The notes: a model not told the origin generated them from the sequence alone. A stretch of DNA of 64,000 bases from Microbacterium sp. M28 (GCF_025836995.1 NZ_CP107546.1:1240001-1304000), one strand, 5' to 3'. Positions 32,971-43,306 are shown, counted from the first letter of the stretch. Numbers and translations are program-made.

Positions 32971-34725
32971 GTGGTCACTCGTCTCTCGAACTTCTTCCTC
33001 CGCACGCTCCGTGAAGACCCCTCCGACGCCGAGGTCACCAGCCACAGGCTGCTGGTCCGCGCCGGATACATCCGTCGCGCCGCTCCGGGTATCTTCACGT
33101 GGCTGCCACTGGGACTGAAGGTCAAGGCGAAGATCGAAGCCGTCGTCCGCGAGGAGATGGCCGCGTCGGGCGCGCACGAGGTGCACTTCCCCGCGCTGCT
33201 GCCGCGCGACCCCTACGAGGCATCAGGCCGCTGGGAATCCTACGGCGACAACATCTTCCGACTGCAGGACCGCAAAGGCAGCGACTATCTGCTCGCGCCC
33301 ACGCACGAGGAGATGTTCACGCTCCTGGTGAAGGATCTGTACTCCTCGTACAAGGATCTGCCCCTGACCATCTATCAGATCCAGGACAAGTACCGCGACG
33401 AGGCGCGTCCCCGCGCCGGCCTCCTGCGCGGCCGCGAATTCACGATGAAGGACGCGTACTCGTTCGACTCGTCGGATGCCGGGCTCGAGGTCAGCTACCA
33501 GAAGCAGCGGGATGCCTATGAGCGCATCTTCCAGCGCCTCGGCCTCGAATACGTCATCGTCAACGCGGACAACGGACTCATGGGTGGCGCGCGCAGCGAG
33601 GAGTTCCTGCACCCCACCCCGGTCGGCGAGGACACCTTCGTCCGCTCCGCCGGCGGCTACGCCGCGAACGTCGAGGCGTTCACGACGGCGGTACCGGACT
33701 CCGTGCCGTTCGACACGGTGGGCGAAGCGACGATCTTCGACTCCCCGGACACGCCCACGATCGAGACGCTGGTCGCGCACGCCAACGAGGCGCTCGAAGG
33801 CGACTACACCGCGGCGGACACGCTGAAGAACGTCGTGCTCGCCCTGACCCACGCCGACGGCTCGCGGGAACTCGTCGTGGTCGGCATCCCCGGTGACCGC
33901 GATGTGGATGAGAAGCGCGCCGAGGTCGCCTTCGCCCCCGCGGAGGTGTCGACCGCGACACCGGACGACTTCGAGAACAACCCTCTTCTCGTCCGCGGCT
34001 ACATCGGACCGTGGTCGCCCACCGGCGCTGTGCTCGGTGAGGAGTCGGCCACCGGCATCCGCTATCTGGTCGACCCCCGCGTCAGCGAAGGCACCCGATG
34101 GATCACGGGGGCGAACATCGACCAGAAGCACGCCTACGACGTCGTCGCCGGACGCGACTTCTTCGCCGACGGGATCGTCGAGATCGCGAACGTCCGCGCC
34201 GGCGACCCCGCCCCGGACGGATCGGGGCCCGTTGAGCTCGCGCGCGGCATGGAGATCGGCCACATCTTCCAGTTGGGGCGTTTCTTCGCCGAGACGCTCG
34301 GACTGAAGGTCCTGGACGAGAACGGCAAGCTGGTCACCGTCACGATGGGTTCCTATGGCATCGGCATCACGCGCATCCTCGCGATCATCGCGGAGCTCAA
34401 CAACGACGACAAGGGCCTGATCTGGCCGGCGTCCGTCGCACCGTTCGACGTGCACGTGGTCGCCGCGGGTCGCGATCAGGTCGCCTTCGAGGTCGCCGAG
34501 CAGGTCGCCGCCCGCCTCGAGGGGGCCCGACTCGACGTCCTCTACGACGACCGCCCGAAGGTGTCTCCCGGCGTGAAGTTCGGCGATGCCGAGCTGGTCG
34601 GGGTTCCCCGCGTGCTCGTGGTCGGCCGCGGCGCTGCCGACGGCCAGGTCGAACTGTGGGACCGCCGTACCGGTGAGCGCGATGCGCTGTCTGTCGATGA
34701 GGCGATCGCCCGGCTCACGGCCTGA
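32971..34725 (+). CDS. proS: Prolyl-tRNA synthetase
   Basis: Class II aminoacyl-tRNA synthetase charging tRNA-Pro. It has 584 residues, the bacterial type with an insertion editing domain (about residues 220-400). Motif 1 region [15 protein letters not shown]; motif 2 [20 protein letters not shown]; motif 3 [12 protein letters not shown]; the anticodon-binding domain is at the C-terminus. GTG start, leaderless by promoter spacing. It converges on the channel gene 6 bp away. Confidence 0.97.
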   Translation: MVTRLSNFFLRTLREDPSDAEVTSHRLLVRAGYIRRAAPGIFTWLPLGLKVKAKIEAVVREEMAASGAHEVHFPALLPRDPYEASGRWESYGDNIFRLQDRKGSDYLLAPTHEEMFTLLVKDLYSSYKDLPLTIYQIQDKYRDEARPRAGLLRGREFTMKDAYSFDSSDAGLEVSYQKQRDAYERIFQRLGLEYVIVNADNGLMGGARSEEFLHPTPVGEDTFVRSAGGYAANVEAFTTAVPDSVPFDTVGEATIFDSPDTPTIETLVAHANEALEGDYTAADTLKNVVLALTHADGSRELVVVGIPGDRDVDEKRAEVAFAPAEVSTATPDDFENNPLLVRGYIGPWSPTGAVLGEESATGIRYLVDPRVSEGTRWITGANIDQKHAYDVVAGRDFFADGIVEIANVRAGDPAPDGSGPVELARGMEIGHIFQLGRFFAETLGLKVLDENGKLVTVTMGSYGIGITRILAIIAELNNDDKGLIWPASVAPFDVHVVAAGRDQVAFEVAEQVAARLEGARLDVLYDDRPKVSPGVKFGDAELVGVPRVLVVGRGAADGQVELWDRRTGERDALSVDEAIARLTA

Positions 34726-34731
34726 GCGGAT

Positions 34732-35712
34732 TCATCGCGGGTCGGCCCCGGCCGCCCCGCGATGGATCAGCCGCCTGATCTCGGCGGTCAGCATCTCGGA
34801 CTGGGCCAGCAGGACGGCGAGGCGTTCGGCGTCGGATCCGGCGGTCGCACCCGCGCGATCGGCGGGTGGATCCGATGCGGCCGCACCCGCCGTCACCGCG
34901 CCTGAGGCTGCGCCCGCGGCGACGCCGACCGCCGTGTCGTCGGCGGACGGACCGTTCTGGACGGGCGGTGCGATCCCGGCATCCGCTCCGGCATCCGCTC
35001 CGGTGCCGTCCGCAGGATCCGCAGCGACGCCGCTCGATGGGCCGAGGAACAGGTTCGCCAGGTAACCGGTGAACGTGCCGAAGATCCCGACGCCGACGAT
35101 GATGATGAGAGCGCCGAGCATGCGACCCGCGTCGGTCACCGGATACTGATCGCCGTAGCCGACCGTGGAGATCGTCACGATCGTGTACCAGAGCGCGTCG
35201 GACGCGGACGTGATGTTGGCGCCGTCGGCATCCTCCTCGATCGCCAGGACGGAGAGACTGCCGAACTGGAGCACCAGTATCCCGAGCAGCAGCAGCGTCA
35301 TGAGCGTGCTGTTGGCACGATCTCGGACGAGCGTCGTCACGATCCGCCGCGGACCCAGATCGCGCATCAGCCGGAGCACGCGCAGCACCCGGAAGATCCG
35401 CAGCACCTTCAGCTGCGGCAGCGGCAGGCTCGCCAGCAGGTCCGCCCAGCCGAAGCCCCGGAAGAAGTATCGCCACCGTTGCTCCGCGGTCACCATCCGA
35501 TAGATGAAGTCGATCAGGAAGATCACGCTCAACAGGGCGTTCATCACGGTCAGGACGATCTGCATGGCCGTGTCGCCGTGCAGCGCGTAAACGAACACGA
35601 GGTTCACGATCGACAGCAGCGAGAGGATGCCGATGAAGATCTCGTAGGCCGGGTTCTTCAGCTCCGTGCGCGCTCGGCGCCGGGCCCGGATCCTGTCGAT
35701 GACGTCACCCAT
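34732..35712 (-). CDS. Voltage-gated-like K+ channel
   Basis: A 326-residue six-helix channel. S4-like segment LKVLRIFRVLRVLRLMRDL has regularly spaced Arg; the pore is TISTVGYGDQYPVT, the K+ selectivity filter; S6 follows. The C-terminal 100 residues are an Ala/Asp/Gly-rich tail ending in a helix (AVLLAQSEMLTAEIRRLIHR) that could be a coiled coil. I start at ATG 35712, with AGGAGG upstream, not the longer frame. Confidence 0.88.
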   Translation of the reverse strand: MGDVIDRIRARRRARTELKNPAYEIFIGILSLLSIVNLVFVYALHGDTAMQIVLTVMNALLSVIFLIDFIYRMVTAEQRWRYFFRGFGWADLLASLPLPQLKVLRIFRVLRVLRLMRDLGPRRIVTTLVRDRANSTLMTLLLLGILVLQFGSLSVLAIEEDADGANITSASDALWYTIVTISTVGYGDQYPVTDAGRMLGALIIIVGVGIFGTFTGYLANLFLGPSSGVAADPADGTGADAGADAGIAPPVQNGPSADDTAVGVAAGAASGAVTAGAAASDPPADRAGATAGSDAERLAVLLAQSEMLTAEIRRLIHRGAAGADPR

Positions 35713-35820
35713 GGGGCGTTCCTCCTGTCGACGCGGCACGTGCGCCACGGTCGGCAACCATTGTGGAGCACGGCCGTCGCCCACGCGCGCAGACTCACCC
35801 TCGCGGGTGACCGACCGTGC

Positions 35821-35826
35821 GAGAGT
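35821..35826 (+). promoter_or_regulatory. Weak -10-like GAGAGT for the LOG gene
   Basis: GAGAGT ends six bases before ATG 35833; first base off consensus. Confidence 0.3.
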
Positions 35827-35832
35827 AGAGCC

Positions 35833-36849
35833 ATGGACGAGCTCCGCACCCGGATCGACGCGCTTCTGGACGAGGCGGGCATCACCGGCAATCGCACCCT
35901 GATCACGCGCATCCTGCTCTCCGGCATCCAGCTGGGTCAGGACCGCACCGATCGACTGGATCTGAAGATCGCCTCGTCGGCGCTCAGTGAGATGGGAAAT
36001 GCTTTCCGGCTGTTCGCCCCGTACTCAGACGTGCCCAAGGTCACGGTCTTCGGTTCGGCCCGTACGCGCCAGGACGATCCGCTCTACTTTTCGGCTCGCG
36101 ACGTGGCGGCGGAGCTGGCGCGACGGGGCTGGATGGTCGTGACAGGCGCGGGTCCGGGGATCATGCAGGCCGCGGCCGAAGGCGCAGGGGAGAAGATGGC
36201 ACTCGGCGTCTCCATCCGGCTCCCGTTCGAGGAGAAGCCGAACGCGGTCGTCGCGAAGGACACGCAGTCGGTCGAGATGAAATACTTCTTCACCCGCAAG
36301 CTCATGCTGGTGAAGGAGTCCAGCGGGTTCATCTGCCTGCCTGGTGGCTTCGGAACGATGGACGAGATGTTCGAGCTGCTCACGCTGCAGCAGACCGGCA
36401 AGGCGGAGCCGACGCCGATCGTGCTCCTGGACGCACCGGGCGGCACCTTCTGGCGCGGACTGGAGCGCTTCGTCGTCGACCAGCTGATCCCCGCCGGGGT
36501 GATCTCGCCCCACGACTTCGATCGTGTGCTCATCACGGACTCGGCCGAAGAGGCCGTCACGAGGATCACGGGCTTCTGGCGCAACTACGACTCCCTGCGC
36601 TGGGTGGACGACCTGCTGGTGCTGCGCCTGAAGAACGCGCCGACGGATGCTGAGATCGAGGCGCTCAACGACGAGTTCGCGCCGTTCGTCGCGTCCGGCG
36701 TGATCGAGCGCGCGGATCCTCTCCCCGTCGAGGTGAACGATCGGGATCGCGTCGAGCTTCCGAGGGTCGCGCTGCGCCTCCGGCAACGCGAGGTCGGCGG
36801 GCTGTACCGCCTCATCGACGCGCTGAACGCGCTCGCGTCCGCCGGCTGA
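35833..36849 (+). CDS. LOG-family protein (cytokinin-riboside phosphoribohydrolase-like)
   Basis: A 338-residue protein of the 'lysine decarboxylase-like' LOG family. The core has VTGAGPGIMQAAAEGA and the signature LPGGFGTMDEMFE. Canonical LOG enzymes have PGGxGTxxE; here MDE places the Glu as expected. They release adenine-type bases from nucleoside monophosphates. An N-terminal extension of about 60 residues and a C-terminal one of about 90 make it longer than plain LOG (about 190), so specificity may differ. Confidence 0.82.
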   Translation: MDELRTRIDALLDEAGITGNRTLITRILLSGIQLGQDRTDRLDLKIASSALSEMGNAFRLFAPYSDVPKVTVFGSARTRQDDPLYFSARDVAAELARRGWMVVTGAGPGIMQAAAEGAGEKMALGVSIRLPFEEKPNAVVAKDTQSVEMKYFFTRKLMLVKESSGFICLPGGFGTMDEMFELLTLQQTGKAEPTPIVLLDAPGGTFWRGLERFVVDQLIPAGVISPHDFDRVLITDSAEEAVTRITGFWRNYDSLRWVDDLLVLRLKNAPTDAEIEALNDEFAPFVASGVIERADPLPVEVNDRDRVELPRVALRLRQREVGGLYRLIDALNALASAG

Positions 36850-36860
36850 GGAAACGCAGG

Positions 36861-36893
36861 GTTCAGCGCTCGTTCACTCGGCGGTCATCCGAG
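36861..36893 (+). promoter_or_regulatory. PHO-box-like triple direct repeat upstream of phoX
   Basis: Three consecutive 11-bp units: GTTCAGCGCTC, GTTCACTCGGC, GGTCATCCGAG. They match the GTTCACC-N4 direct repeats bound by PhoP in Streptomyces, with decreasing quality. They lie 45 bp before the phoX ATG and 12 bp after the LOG gene stop. Phosphate control is therefore likely. Confidence 0.7.
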
Positions 36894-36937
36894 GCGAGCA
36901 ACGTGTCTCGGGCACCACCACCCGACGACAAGGACCG

Positions 36938-38995
36938 ATGATGAGCCTGACCGACATCCCCCGCCGCAGCCTGCCGATGGCCCCCCACGTGAGCGGGAAG
37001 CGCTCAGCGGTGACCTGCGAACTCAAGTGCGCGAACGCCTGTCTGGGGCCGGAGTGCAACACCTCCTCGAACGAGGACTTCCGATCGATCGCGTCCGTGG
37101 TGTTCTCGCGCCGTGCGCTGCTCGGACTCGGCGCAGCCGCTGCCGTCGCCGCCGTGGTCGGCGTCGGGCGCGGCGCACCGACCTCGGCGCCGCAGGCTGC
37201 GGGCGTCGCCGGATCCGGTGCATCGTTCGGTCGCCCCGCGCGTGCGGGACTGTCCTTCGAGGCGATCGCGCCGGTGCCCGCAGAAGTCGATGCGTTCACC
37301 GTGCCGGCCGGGTACACCTGGAACCCGCTGATCCGGTGGGGCGACCCGCTGTTCTCCCGCACCCCGGCTTTCGACATCTCGGCGCAGACGCCTGAGGCGC
37401 AGGCGGAGCAGTTCGGGTACAACTGCGACTACCTCGACATCATCGCCGACCCGAGCGGCAAGACCGGCGTGCTCGTGAACAACCACGAGTACGTCAACCC
37501 GGGCATCATGTTCCCGTCGACGACGGATGCCGCCGAACTGCGCAGACGCGGCGACATCTACAAGGCGGCGCAGGGTCTCTCGGTGGTCGACATCCGGCGT
37601 CGTCGCACCGGCGAGCCGTGGAGCTATGTCGTCGACGGCCGCCGCAACCGCCGCATCACGGTGGAGACGGTGTTCGAGCTCACGGGGCCCGCGGCGGGCA
37701 GCGACCTGGTCAAGACGGCAGCCGACCCCGAGGGACGCTGGGTGCACGGCACACTGGGCAACTGCGCGGGAGGCACCACTCCGTGGGGGACGATCCTGTC
37801 CGGCGAGGAGAACTTCAACGGCTACTTCGCCTGGGCGGCTGACACCCCGCAGCAGAAGCGCTACAGCGGTTCGAGCACCACGTCGACGTCCACAGGGTGG
37901 GAGACGTACGACCCCCGCTTCAACGCGCACGACCCCGACTACGTCAACGAGCCGAACCGCTTCGGCTACATCGTCGAGATCGACCCGCAGGACCCGACCT
38001 CGACACCGCGCAAGCACACCGCGATGGGCCGTTTCAAGCACGAGGGCGCCAACGTGCACGTCGCCGAGGACGGCCGTGTCGTGGCATACATGGGCGACGA
38101 CGAGCGCAACGACTACCTCTACAAGTTCGTCTCGAAGAACCGTATCTCCGGTTCGCGCAAGAAGAACCTGCGTCTTCTGAGCGAGGGTGACCTGTACGTC
38201 GCGAAGTTCACCGGCGACTCGCCAGCCGCGGAGATCACCGGCACCGGAGCGCTCCCGTCCGACGGCGCGTTCGACGGCAGCGGCGAATGGCTCGCGCTCA
38301 CCCGGGGCGGCGAGTCGGTCGTGCCCGGCTTCAGCACCGAGGAGGTGCTCGTCTACACCCGCCTCGCGGCGGACGCCCTCGGGGCGACCAAGATGGACCG
38401 CCCGGAGGATGTGGAGCCGAACCCGGTGACGGGCAAGGTCTACGTCGCGCTCACCAACAACACCGCGCGGACCGTGGCGGACGAGGCCAACCCGATCGTC
38501 AGGAACCGGTACGGTCACGTGCTCGAGATCACCGAGACGGCGGGGCAGAGCGGAACGACGTTCGGCTGGAGCGTCCTGCTGCTGTGCGGCGACCCGAACA
38601 CGTTCGGCAGCGCGTACTTCGCCGGATTCCCCAAGGAGCTCGTCTCGCCGATCTCCTGCCCCGACAACCTCGCCTTCGACTCCGAGGGTGACCTGTGGAT
38701 CTCGACGGACGGGCAGCCCGGCACGATCGGCTACGGCGACGGCCTGTTCAAGGTTCCGCTGACCGGCGACGAGCGCGGCCACGTGCAGCAGTTCCTGTCG
38801 GTGCCCCGGGATGCCGAGACCTGCGGCCCCGTCATCCACGACAAGGACGGTCTCGTCTTCGTCGCCGTGCAGCACCCCGGCGAGGACGGCACGTTCGAGT
38901 CGCCTCGTTCGCTGTTCCCGGACTACGGATCGTCTGCTCCCGGCGACATCGCCGGCGCACCGCGCCCTTCCGTCGTCCAGGTGCACCGGGTCTGA
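36938..38995 (+). CDS. phoX: PhoX-type (DUF839) alkaline phosphatase, Tat-exported
   Basis: A 685-residue secreted phosphatase; PhoX enzymes use Ca and Fe to release phosphate from organic esters. The twin-arginine signal SRRALLGLG and its hydrophobic core are at about residues 56-80, after an unusually long Cys-containing N-region (CELKCANACLGPECN). Conserved blocks: NNHEYVNPGI, GNCAGGTTPWGTILSGEENFNGYF, RFKHEGANV, RPEDVEPNPVTGKVYVALTNN and SCPDNLAFDSEGDLWISTDGQ. GTTCACC-like repeats upstream suggest PhoP control. A double ATG (36938, 36941) has AGGAC just before it. Confidence 0.9.
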   Translation: MMSLTDIPRRSLPMAPHVSGKRSAVTCELKCANACLGPECNTSSNEDFRSIASVVFSRRALLGLGAAAAVAAVVGVGRGAPTSAPQAAGVAGSGASFGRPARAGLSFEAIAPVPAEVDAFTVPAGYTWNPLIRWGDPLFSRTPAFDISAQTPEAQAEQFGYNCDYLDIIADPSGKTGVLVNNHEYVNPGIMFPSTTDAAELRRRGDIYKAAQGLSVVDIRRRRTGEPWSYVVDGRRNRRITVETVFELTGPAAGSDLVKTAADPEGRWVHGTLGNCAGGTTPWGTILSGEENFNGYFAWAADTPQQKRYSGSSTTSTSTGWETYDPRFNAHDPDYVNEPNRFGYIVEIDPQDPTSTPRKHTAMGRFKHEGANVHVAEDGRVVAYMGDDERNDYLYKFVSKNRISGSRKKNLRLLSEGDLYVAKFTGDSPAAEITGTGALPSDGAFDGSGEWLALTRGGESVVPGFSTEEVLVYTRLAADALGATKMDRPEDVEPNPVTGKVYVALTNNTARTVADEANPIVRNRYGHVLEITETAGQSGTTFGWSVLLLCGDPNTFGSAYFAGFPKELVSPISCPDNLAFDSEGDLWISTDGQPGTIGYGDGLFKVPLTGDERGHVQQFLSVPRDAETCGPVIHDKDGLVFVAVQHPGEDGTFESPRSLFPDYGSSAPGDIAGAPRPSVVQVHRV

Positions 38996-39005
38996 CACGC
39001 CACCG

Positions 39006-39042
39006 ACGCCCTCCGCCTCCGCATCCGCGAGGCGGAGGGCGT
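39006..39042 (+). terminator. Terminator after phoX
   Basis: A perfect 14-bp stem, ACGCCCTCCGCCTC (39006-39019) and GAGGCGGAGGGCGT (39029-39042), with a 9-nt loop, begins 11 bp after the phoX stop. It separates phoX from nusA. Confidence 0.75.
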
Positions 39043-39082
39043 CGCGGCGTCCGCGGACTCGGCCGAAGTGCCCCGCGTCCGG

Positions 39083-39088
39083 TATCCT
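39083..39088 (+). promoter_or_regulatory. -10-like TATCCT upstream of nusA
   Basis: TATCCT ends six bases before an ATG at 39095 that opens a seven-codon ORF; nusA itself starts 45 bp further on with its own ribosome site. Confidence 0.6.
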
Positions 39089-39094
39089 GGTCCG

Positions 39095-39118
39095 ATGCCC
39101 GCGGGATGCCGCGGATAA
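39095..39118 (+). CDS. Candidate leaderless uORF (MPAGCRG) before nusA
   Basis: Seven codons and TAA, starting where the TATCCT promoter would start transcription. A ribosome ending here could reload at the nusA site (AGGGAG) 10 bp downstream. No codon bias points to a sensed amino acid. It may be chance. Confidence 0.3.
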   Translation: MPAGCRG

Positions 39119-39139
39119 GAGCTGAATAGGGAGACGCCC

Positions 39140-40126
39140 ATGGATATCGAACTCGGACTGCTGCGCGGGCTCGAGAAGGAGAAGGCGATTCCGTTCGACG
39201 AACTCGTCTCGATCATCGAACAGGCCATCCTCACCGCCTACGGCAAGCACGTCTCCGAAGACGGGGCCGTCCCCGCCGGCGTGCGCGTCGACCTGGACCG
39301 CAAGACCGGACACGTCGCCGTGATGCAGCCGGTGCTCGACGAGTCCGGCGCCGTGATCGGCGAAGAGGACGCGACGCCGGATGACTTCGGTCGCATCGCC
39401 GCGTTCGCCGCCAAGCAGGTCATCAGCCAGCGGCTGCGCGACATCGCCGACGACGCGGTGCTCGGCGAGTTCCGCGGCAAGGAGGGCGACATCGTCGCCG
39501 GCGTCATCCAGCAGGGGCCCAACCCCCGGATGATCCACGTCGATCTCGGCTCCGTCGAGGCGATCCTGCCGCCCGAGGAGCAGGTCCCCGGGGAGGAGTA
39601 CACGCACGGCACCCGTCTGCGCGTCTACGTCACGAGCGTCGCGAAGGGGCTGAAGGGGCCGCAGATCACGGTGTCGCGCACCCATCCCGGCCTCGTGCGC
39701 AAGCTCTTCGCGCTGGAGGTCCCCGAGATCGCCGCCGGGCTGGTCGAGATCGTCTCGCTGGCTCGCGAGGCCGGTCACCGCACCAAGATCGCCGTCACGG
39801 CGAACGACCCGGCGATCAACGCCAAGGGCGCGTGCATCGGAGAGCTCGGCCGCCGCGTCCGCGCGGTGACCGAGGAACTGGCGGGGGAGAAGATCGACAT
39901 CGTCGACCACAACCCCGACCTGGCCACGTTCGTCGCGCACGCGTTGTCGCCGGCCAAGGTCACGAGTGCTTTCGTGCTGGATGCCAACACGAAGGCGGTC
40001 CGCGCCCTGGTGCCGGACTACCAGCTCTCGCTGGCGATCGGCAAGGAGGGCCAGAACGCCCGACTCGCCGCCAAACTCACGGGCGCGAAGATCGACATCC
40101 AGCCGGACAGCATCCTCGACGAATGA
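39140..40126 (+). CDS. nusA: Transcription factor NusA
   Basis: Binds RNA polymerase and nascent RNA to set pausing, termination and antitermination. It has 328 residues, the short actinobacterial form without the C-terminal acidic repeats. The N-terminal domain is followed by S1 (GDIVAGVIQQGPNPRMIHVDLG) and two KH domains (GRRVRAVTEELAGEKIDIVDHNPD, and IGKEGQNARLAAKLTG). The first gene of the nusA-ylxR-infB-rbfA block. rimP, which often precedes nusA, is not here. Confidence 0.96.
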   Translation: MDIELGLLRGLEKEKAIPFDELVSIIEQAILTAYGKHVSEDGAVPAGVRVDLDRKTGHVAVMQPVLDESGAVIGEEDATPDDFGRIAAFAAKQVISQRLRDIADDAVLGEFRGKEGDIVAGVIQQGPNPRMIHVDLGSVEAILPPEEQVPGEEYTHGTRLRVYVTSVAKGLKGPQITVSRTHPGLVRKLFALEVPEIAAGLVEIVSLAREAGHRTKIAVTANDPAINAKGACIGELGRRVRAVTEELAGEKIDIVDHNPDLATFVAHALSPAKVTSAFVLDANTKAVRALVPDYQLSLAIGKEGQNARLAAKLTGAKIDIQPDSILDE

Positions 40127-40180
40127 TCTCTCGGGCGACGGCATGCCGACGTCGCTCGGGCATCGGCCCTGAGGTGTAAG

Positions 40181-40453
40181 ATGGAACCTGTACGAACGTG
40201 TGTCGGCTGCCGCGCACGTGCCTCCCGGTCAGACCTCCTCAGGGTGGTCGCCCAGGACGGCGCCCTCGTGATCGACGAGCGCGCGGTGCTTCCGGGACGA
40301 GGTGCGTGGGTGCATCCGGAACCTGAGTGCCTGGACAAGGCGCTGCGGCGCCGGGCCTTCGCACGAGCACTCCGCGTCTCAGCTCCGCTGGACGCGCAGA
40401 CCATCGAGAAACGGCTGAACGGCTATGGAAACAAAGTGAACGGCTCGAAATGA
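40181..40453 (+). CDS. ylxR: YlxR-family RNA-binding protein (DUF448)
   Basis: A 90-residue protein with the family start PVRTCVGCRARASRSDLLRV and GRGAWVHPEPECLDKALRR. YlxR proteins bind RNA; in B. subtilis the protein has been renamed RnpM for modulation of RNase P. It lies in the conserved nusA-infB interval. GAGGTG upstream supports ATG 40181. Confidence 0.92.
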   Translation: MEPVRTCVGCRARASRSDLLRVVAQDGALVIDERAVLPGRGAWVHPEPECLDKALRRRAFARALRVSAPLDAQTIEKRLNGYGNKVNGSK

Positions 40454-40512
40454 GACCCGTCCGCGACTAGTGGTCTGCCCTGCCTGGGTGGACCGACCCA
40501 GACAGGAGAATT

Positions 40513-43257
40513 GTGGCTGCCAAACCACGTGTGCACGAGATCGCCGCTGAACTCGGCGTCGACAGCAAGGTCGCACTCGCCAAGCTCAAGGAGCTCGGCG
40601 AGTTCGTGAAGAGCCCGTCCTCGACCATCGAACCGCCGGTGGCGCGCAAGCTGCGCGCGGCGATCGAGGCCGACGGAGCCGCGAAGCCCGCGGCCAAGAC
40701 GGAGCCTGCGAAGCCGAAGGCTGCGCCCGCACCCAAGCCCGGTGCCACGGCACCGACCCCCGGCCCCAAGCCGGGTCCGAAGCCGGCCCCCAAGGCCGAG
40801 GTGCCCGCAGCCGCAGAGCCTGCGGCGCCGGCCCCGGCAGCAGAGGCCCCCGCGGCCGCTGCCCCGGCAGCACCCGCCCCGGCTGCACCCAAGCCGGCCG
40901 ACAAGGCCGCACCCAAGCCGGGCGCTCCGCGTCCTGGTAACAACCCGTTCTCTTCGGCGCAGGGCATGGGGCAGCGCCCCGCAGGCCCGCGTCCTGGTAA
41001 CAACCCCTTCGCCTCGGCACAGGGCATGGGCCAGCGTCCGACCCCTGGCAACATCCCGCGACCGCAGGCTCCGCGCCCCGGCGCTCCGCGTCCGGGTGCT
41101 CCTCGCCCCGGTTCCCCTCGCCCCGGCGCTCCGCGCGGTGGCCAGGGCGGACGTCCCGGTGGCGCTCCGTTCCAGCAGCGCCCCGGCGGCCCCGGTCGCC
41201 CCGGTGGTGCGGGCGGCGGTGCGGGAGCCGGTGGCTTCCAGCGTCCGGCCGGCGGTTTCGCCGGTCGCCCCGGTGGGGGCGGCGGCCGCGGTCGCGGCCC
41301 CGGTGGTGGTACGGCCGGCGCCTTCGGAAAGGGAGGCGGCAAGAGCAAGCAGCGCAAGTCGCGGCGGGCGAAGCGGCAGGAATTCGAGATGCGGTCGGCG
41401 CCGGTCGTCGGCGGCGTCAACGTCTCCAAGGGCAACGGCGAGACGATCCGACTGCGCCGCGGCGCGTCGATCGCGGACTTCGCGGACAAGCTCGAGGCCC
41501 TGCGCGGTTACACCGTGCAGCCCGGCACGCTCGTGACGATCCTCTTCAACCTGGGCGAGATGGCCACGGCCACCGAGTCCCTGGACGAGGCGACGTTCGA
41601 GGTCCTCGGTGAGGAGCTCGGCTACAAGATCCAGATGGTCTCGCCCGAGGACGAGGACAAGGAGCTCCTCGAGGGCTTCGGTCTCGACCTCGAGCAGGAG
41701 CTGGCCGAAGAGGACGAGTCGGATCTCGAGATCCGTCCGCCCGTGGTCACCGTCATGGGTCACGTCGACCACGGTAAGACCCGACTGCTCGACGCCATCC
41801 GTCAGACCAACGTCATCGAGGGCGAAGCCGGTGGCATCACCCAGCACATCGGTGCGTACCAGGTCTGGACCGAGCACGAGGGCATCGAGCGTGCGATCAC
41901 CTTCATCGACACCCCCGGTCACGAGGCGTTCACCGCCATGCGTGCCCGTGGTGCGCAGGTGACCGACCTGGCGATCCTGGTGGTCGCGGCCGACGACGGG
42001 ATCATGCCGCAGACGGTCGAGGCGCTCAACCACGCCCAGGCGGCGAACGTGCCGATCGTGGTCGCGGTGAACAAGGTCGACAAGCCGGAGGCCAACCCGG
42101 CCAAGGTTCGTCAGCAGCTCACCGAGTACGGCCTCGTCGCAGAGGAGTACGGCGGAGACGTCATGTTCGTGGATGTCTCGGCTCGTGCCGGCACCGGCAT
42201 CCAGGACCTTCTGGACGCCGTCCTGCTCACGGCCGACGCAGGTCTCGACCTCACGGCCAACCCGAACAAGGCCGCTCGCGGTGTCGCCATCGAGGCGAAG
42301 CTCGACAAGGGCCGCGGTTCCGTCGCGACCGTGCTCATCCAGTCCGGAACGCTCCGGATCGGTGACGCGATCGTCGCGGGAACGGCTTACGGCCGCGTCC
42401 GTGCGATGGCCGACGAGAACGGCGAGGCCGTCCTCGAGGCCTACCCGTCGCGCCCCGTGCAGGTGCAGGGTCTGAACTCCGTGCCCCGCGCCGGCGACGT
42501 CTTCATCGTCACCGACGAGGACCGCATGGCCCGCCAGATCGCTGAGAAGCGTGAAGCGGTAGAGCGCAACGCCCAGCTGGCCAAGGCCCGCAAGCGCATC
42601 TCGCTCGAGGACTTCACCCGTGCGCTCGAAGAGGGCAAGGTCGAGTCGCTCAACCTCATCATCAAGGGTGACGTGTCCGGTGCCGTCGAGGCGCTGGAGG
42701 AGTCGCTCCTCAAGATCGAGGTCGATGATTCGGTGCAGCTGCGCATCATCCACCGCGGTGTCGGTGCGATCACCGAGTCCGACGTGAACCTGGCGACGAT
42801 CGACAACGCGATCATCGTGGGCTTCAACGTCCGCCCCGACACGAAGGCGCGCGAGCGCGCTTCGCGTGAGGGCGTGGACATCCGCTTCTACTCCGTCATC
42901 TACAACGCGATCGACGAGATCGAGAGCTCGCTCAAGGGCATGCTCAAGCCGGAGTACGAAGAGGTCCAGTCGGGTGTGGCCGAGATCCGCGAGGTGTTCC
43001 GCTCCTCGAAGGTCGGCAACATCGCCGGTGTCATCGTCCGCTCCGGTACGATCACGCGCAACGCCAAGGCCCGCGTCATCCGCGACGGCGTCGTCATCGC
43101 CGATGGCCTGGCCATCGAGTCGCTGCGTCGCTTCAAGGACGACGTCACCGAGGTCCGCACCGACTTCGAAGCCGGTATCGGCCTCGGAAAGTACAACGAC
43201 ATCCAGATCGGCGACGAGATCGAGACCATCGAACTCGTCGAGAAGCCTCGCGGCTGA
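40513..43257 (+). CDS. infB: Translation initiation factor IF-2
   Basis: GTPase that brings fMet-tRNA to the ribosome. It has 914 residues. The N-terminal 290 are an IF2-N domain and a long Ala/Pro, then Arg/Gly/Pro-rich linker. G-domain motifs: GHVDHGKT (G1), DTPGHE (G3), NKVDKPEAN (G4). Then domains II-IV, ending [20 protein letters not shown] start with AGGAG upstream. Confidence 0.98.
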   Translation: MAAKPRVHEIAAELGVDSKVALAKLKELGEFVKSPSSTIEPPVARKLRAAIEADGAAKPAAKTEPAKPKAAPAPKPGATAPTPGPKPGPKPAPKAEVPAAAEPAAPAPAAEAPAAAAPAAPAPAAPKPADKAAPKPGAPRPGNNPFSSAQGMGQRPAGPRPGNNPFASAQGMGQRPTPGNIPRPQAPRPGAPRPGAPRPGSPRPGAPRGGQGGRPGGAPFQQRPGGPGRPGGAGGGAGAGGFQRPAGGFAGRPGGGGGRGRGPGGGTAGAFGKGGGKSKQRKSRRAKRQEFEMRSAPVVGGVNVSKGNGETIRLRRGASIADFADKLEALRGYTVQPGTLVTILFNLGEMATATESLDEATFEVLGEELGYKIQMVSPEDEDKELLEGFGLDLEQELAEEDESDLEIRPPVVTVMGHVDHGKTRLLDAIRQTNVIEGEAGGITQHIGAYQVWTEHEGIERAITFIDTPGHEAFTAMRARGAQVTDLAILVVAADDGIMPQTVEALNHAQAANVPIVVAVNKVDKPEANPAKVRQQLTEYGLVAEEYGGDVMFVDVSARAGTGIQDLLDAVLLTADAGLDLTANPNKAARGVAIEAKLDKGRGSVATVLIQSGTLRIGDAIVAGTAYGRVRAMADENGEAVLEAYPSRPVQVQGLNSVPRAGDVFIVTDEDRMARQIAEKREAVERNAQLAKARKRISLEDFTRALEEGKVESLNLIIKGDVSGAVEALEESLLKIEVDDSVQLRIIHRGVGAITESDVNLATIDNAIIVGFNVRPDTKARERASREGVDIRFYSVIYNAIDEIESSLKGMLKPEYEEVQSGVAEIREVFRSSKVGNIAGVIVRSGTITRNAKARVIRDGVVIADGLAIESLRRFKDDVTEVRTDFEAGIGLGKYNDIQIGDEIETIELVEKPRG
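40929..41048 (+). repeat. 60-bp tandem duplication in the IF-2 linker
   Basis: Two 60-bp units encode [20 protein letters not shown] and the near-identical [20 protein letters not shown]. The period preserves the frame; length variation between strains would be expected. Confidence 0.8.
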
Positions 43258-43267
43258 TCGAGTCCGA

Positions 43268-43306
43268 TCGTCGGGCGGGGATGCGCATCGCATCCCCGCC
43301 CGACGA
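43268..43306 (+). terminator. 18-bp perfect hairpin between infB and rbfA
   Basis: Arms 43268-43285 and 43289-43306 are exact reverse complements with a three-base loop (CAT). It starts 10 bp after the infB stop and ends 21 bp before rbfA, with no T-tract. It may attenuate rbfA or be an RNA-processing or stabilising stem rather than a terminator. Confidence 0.55.
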
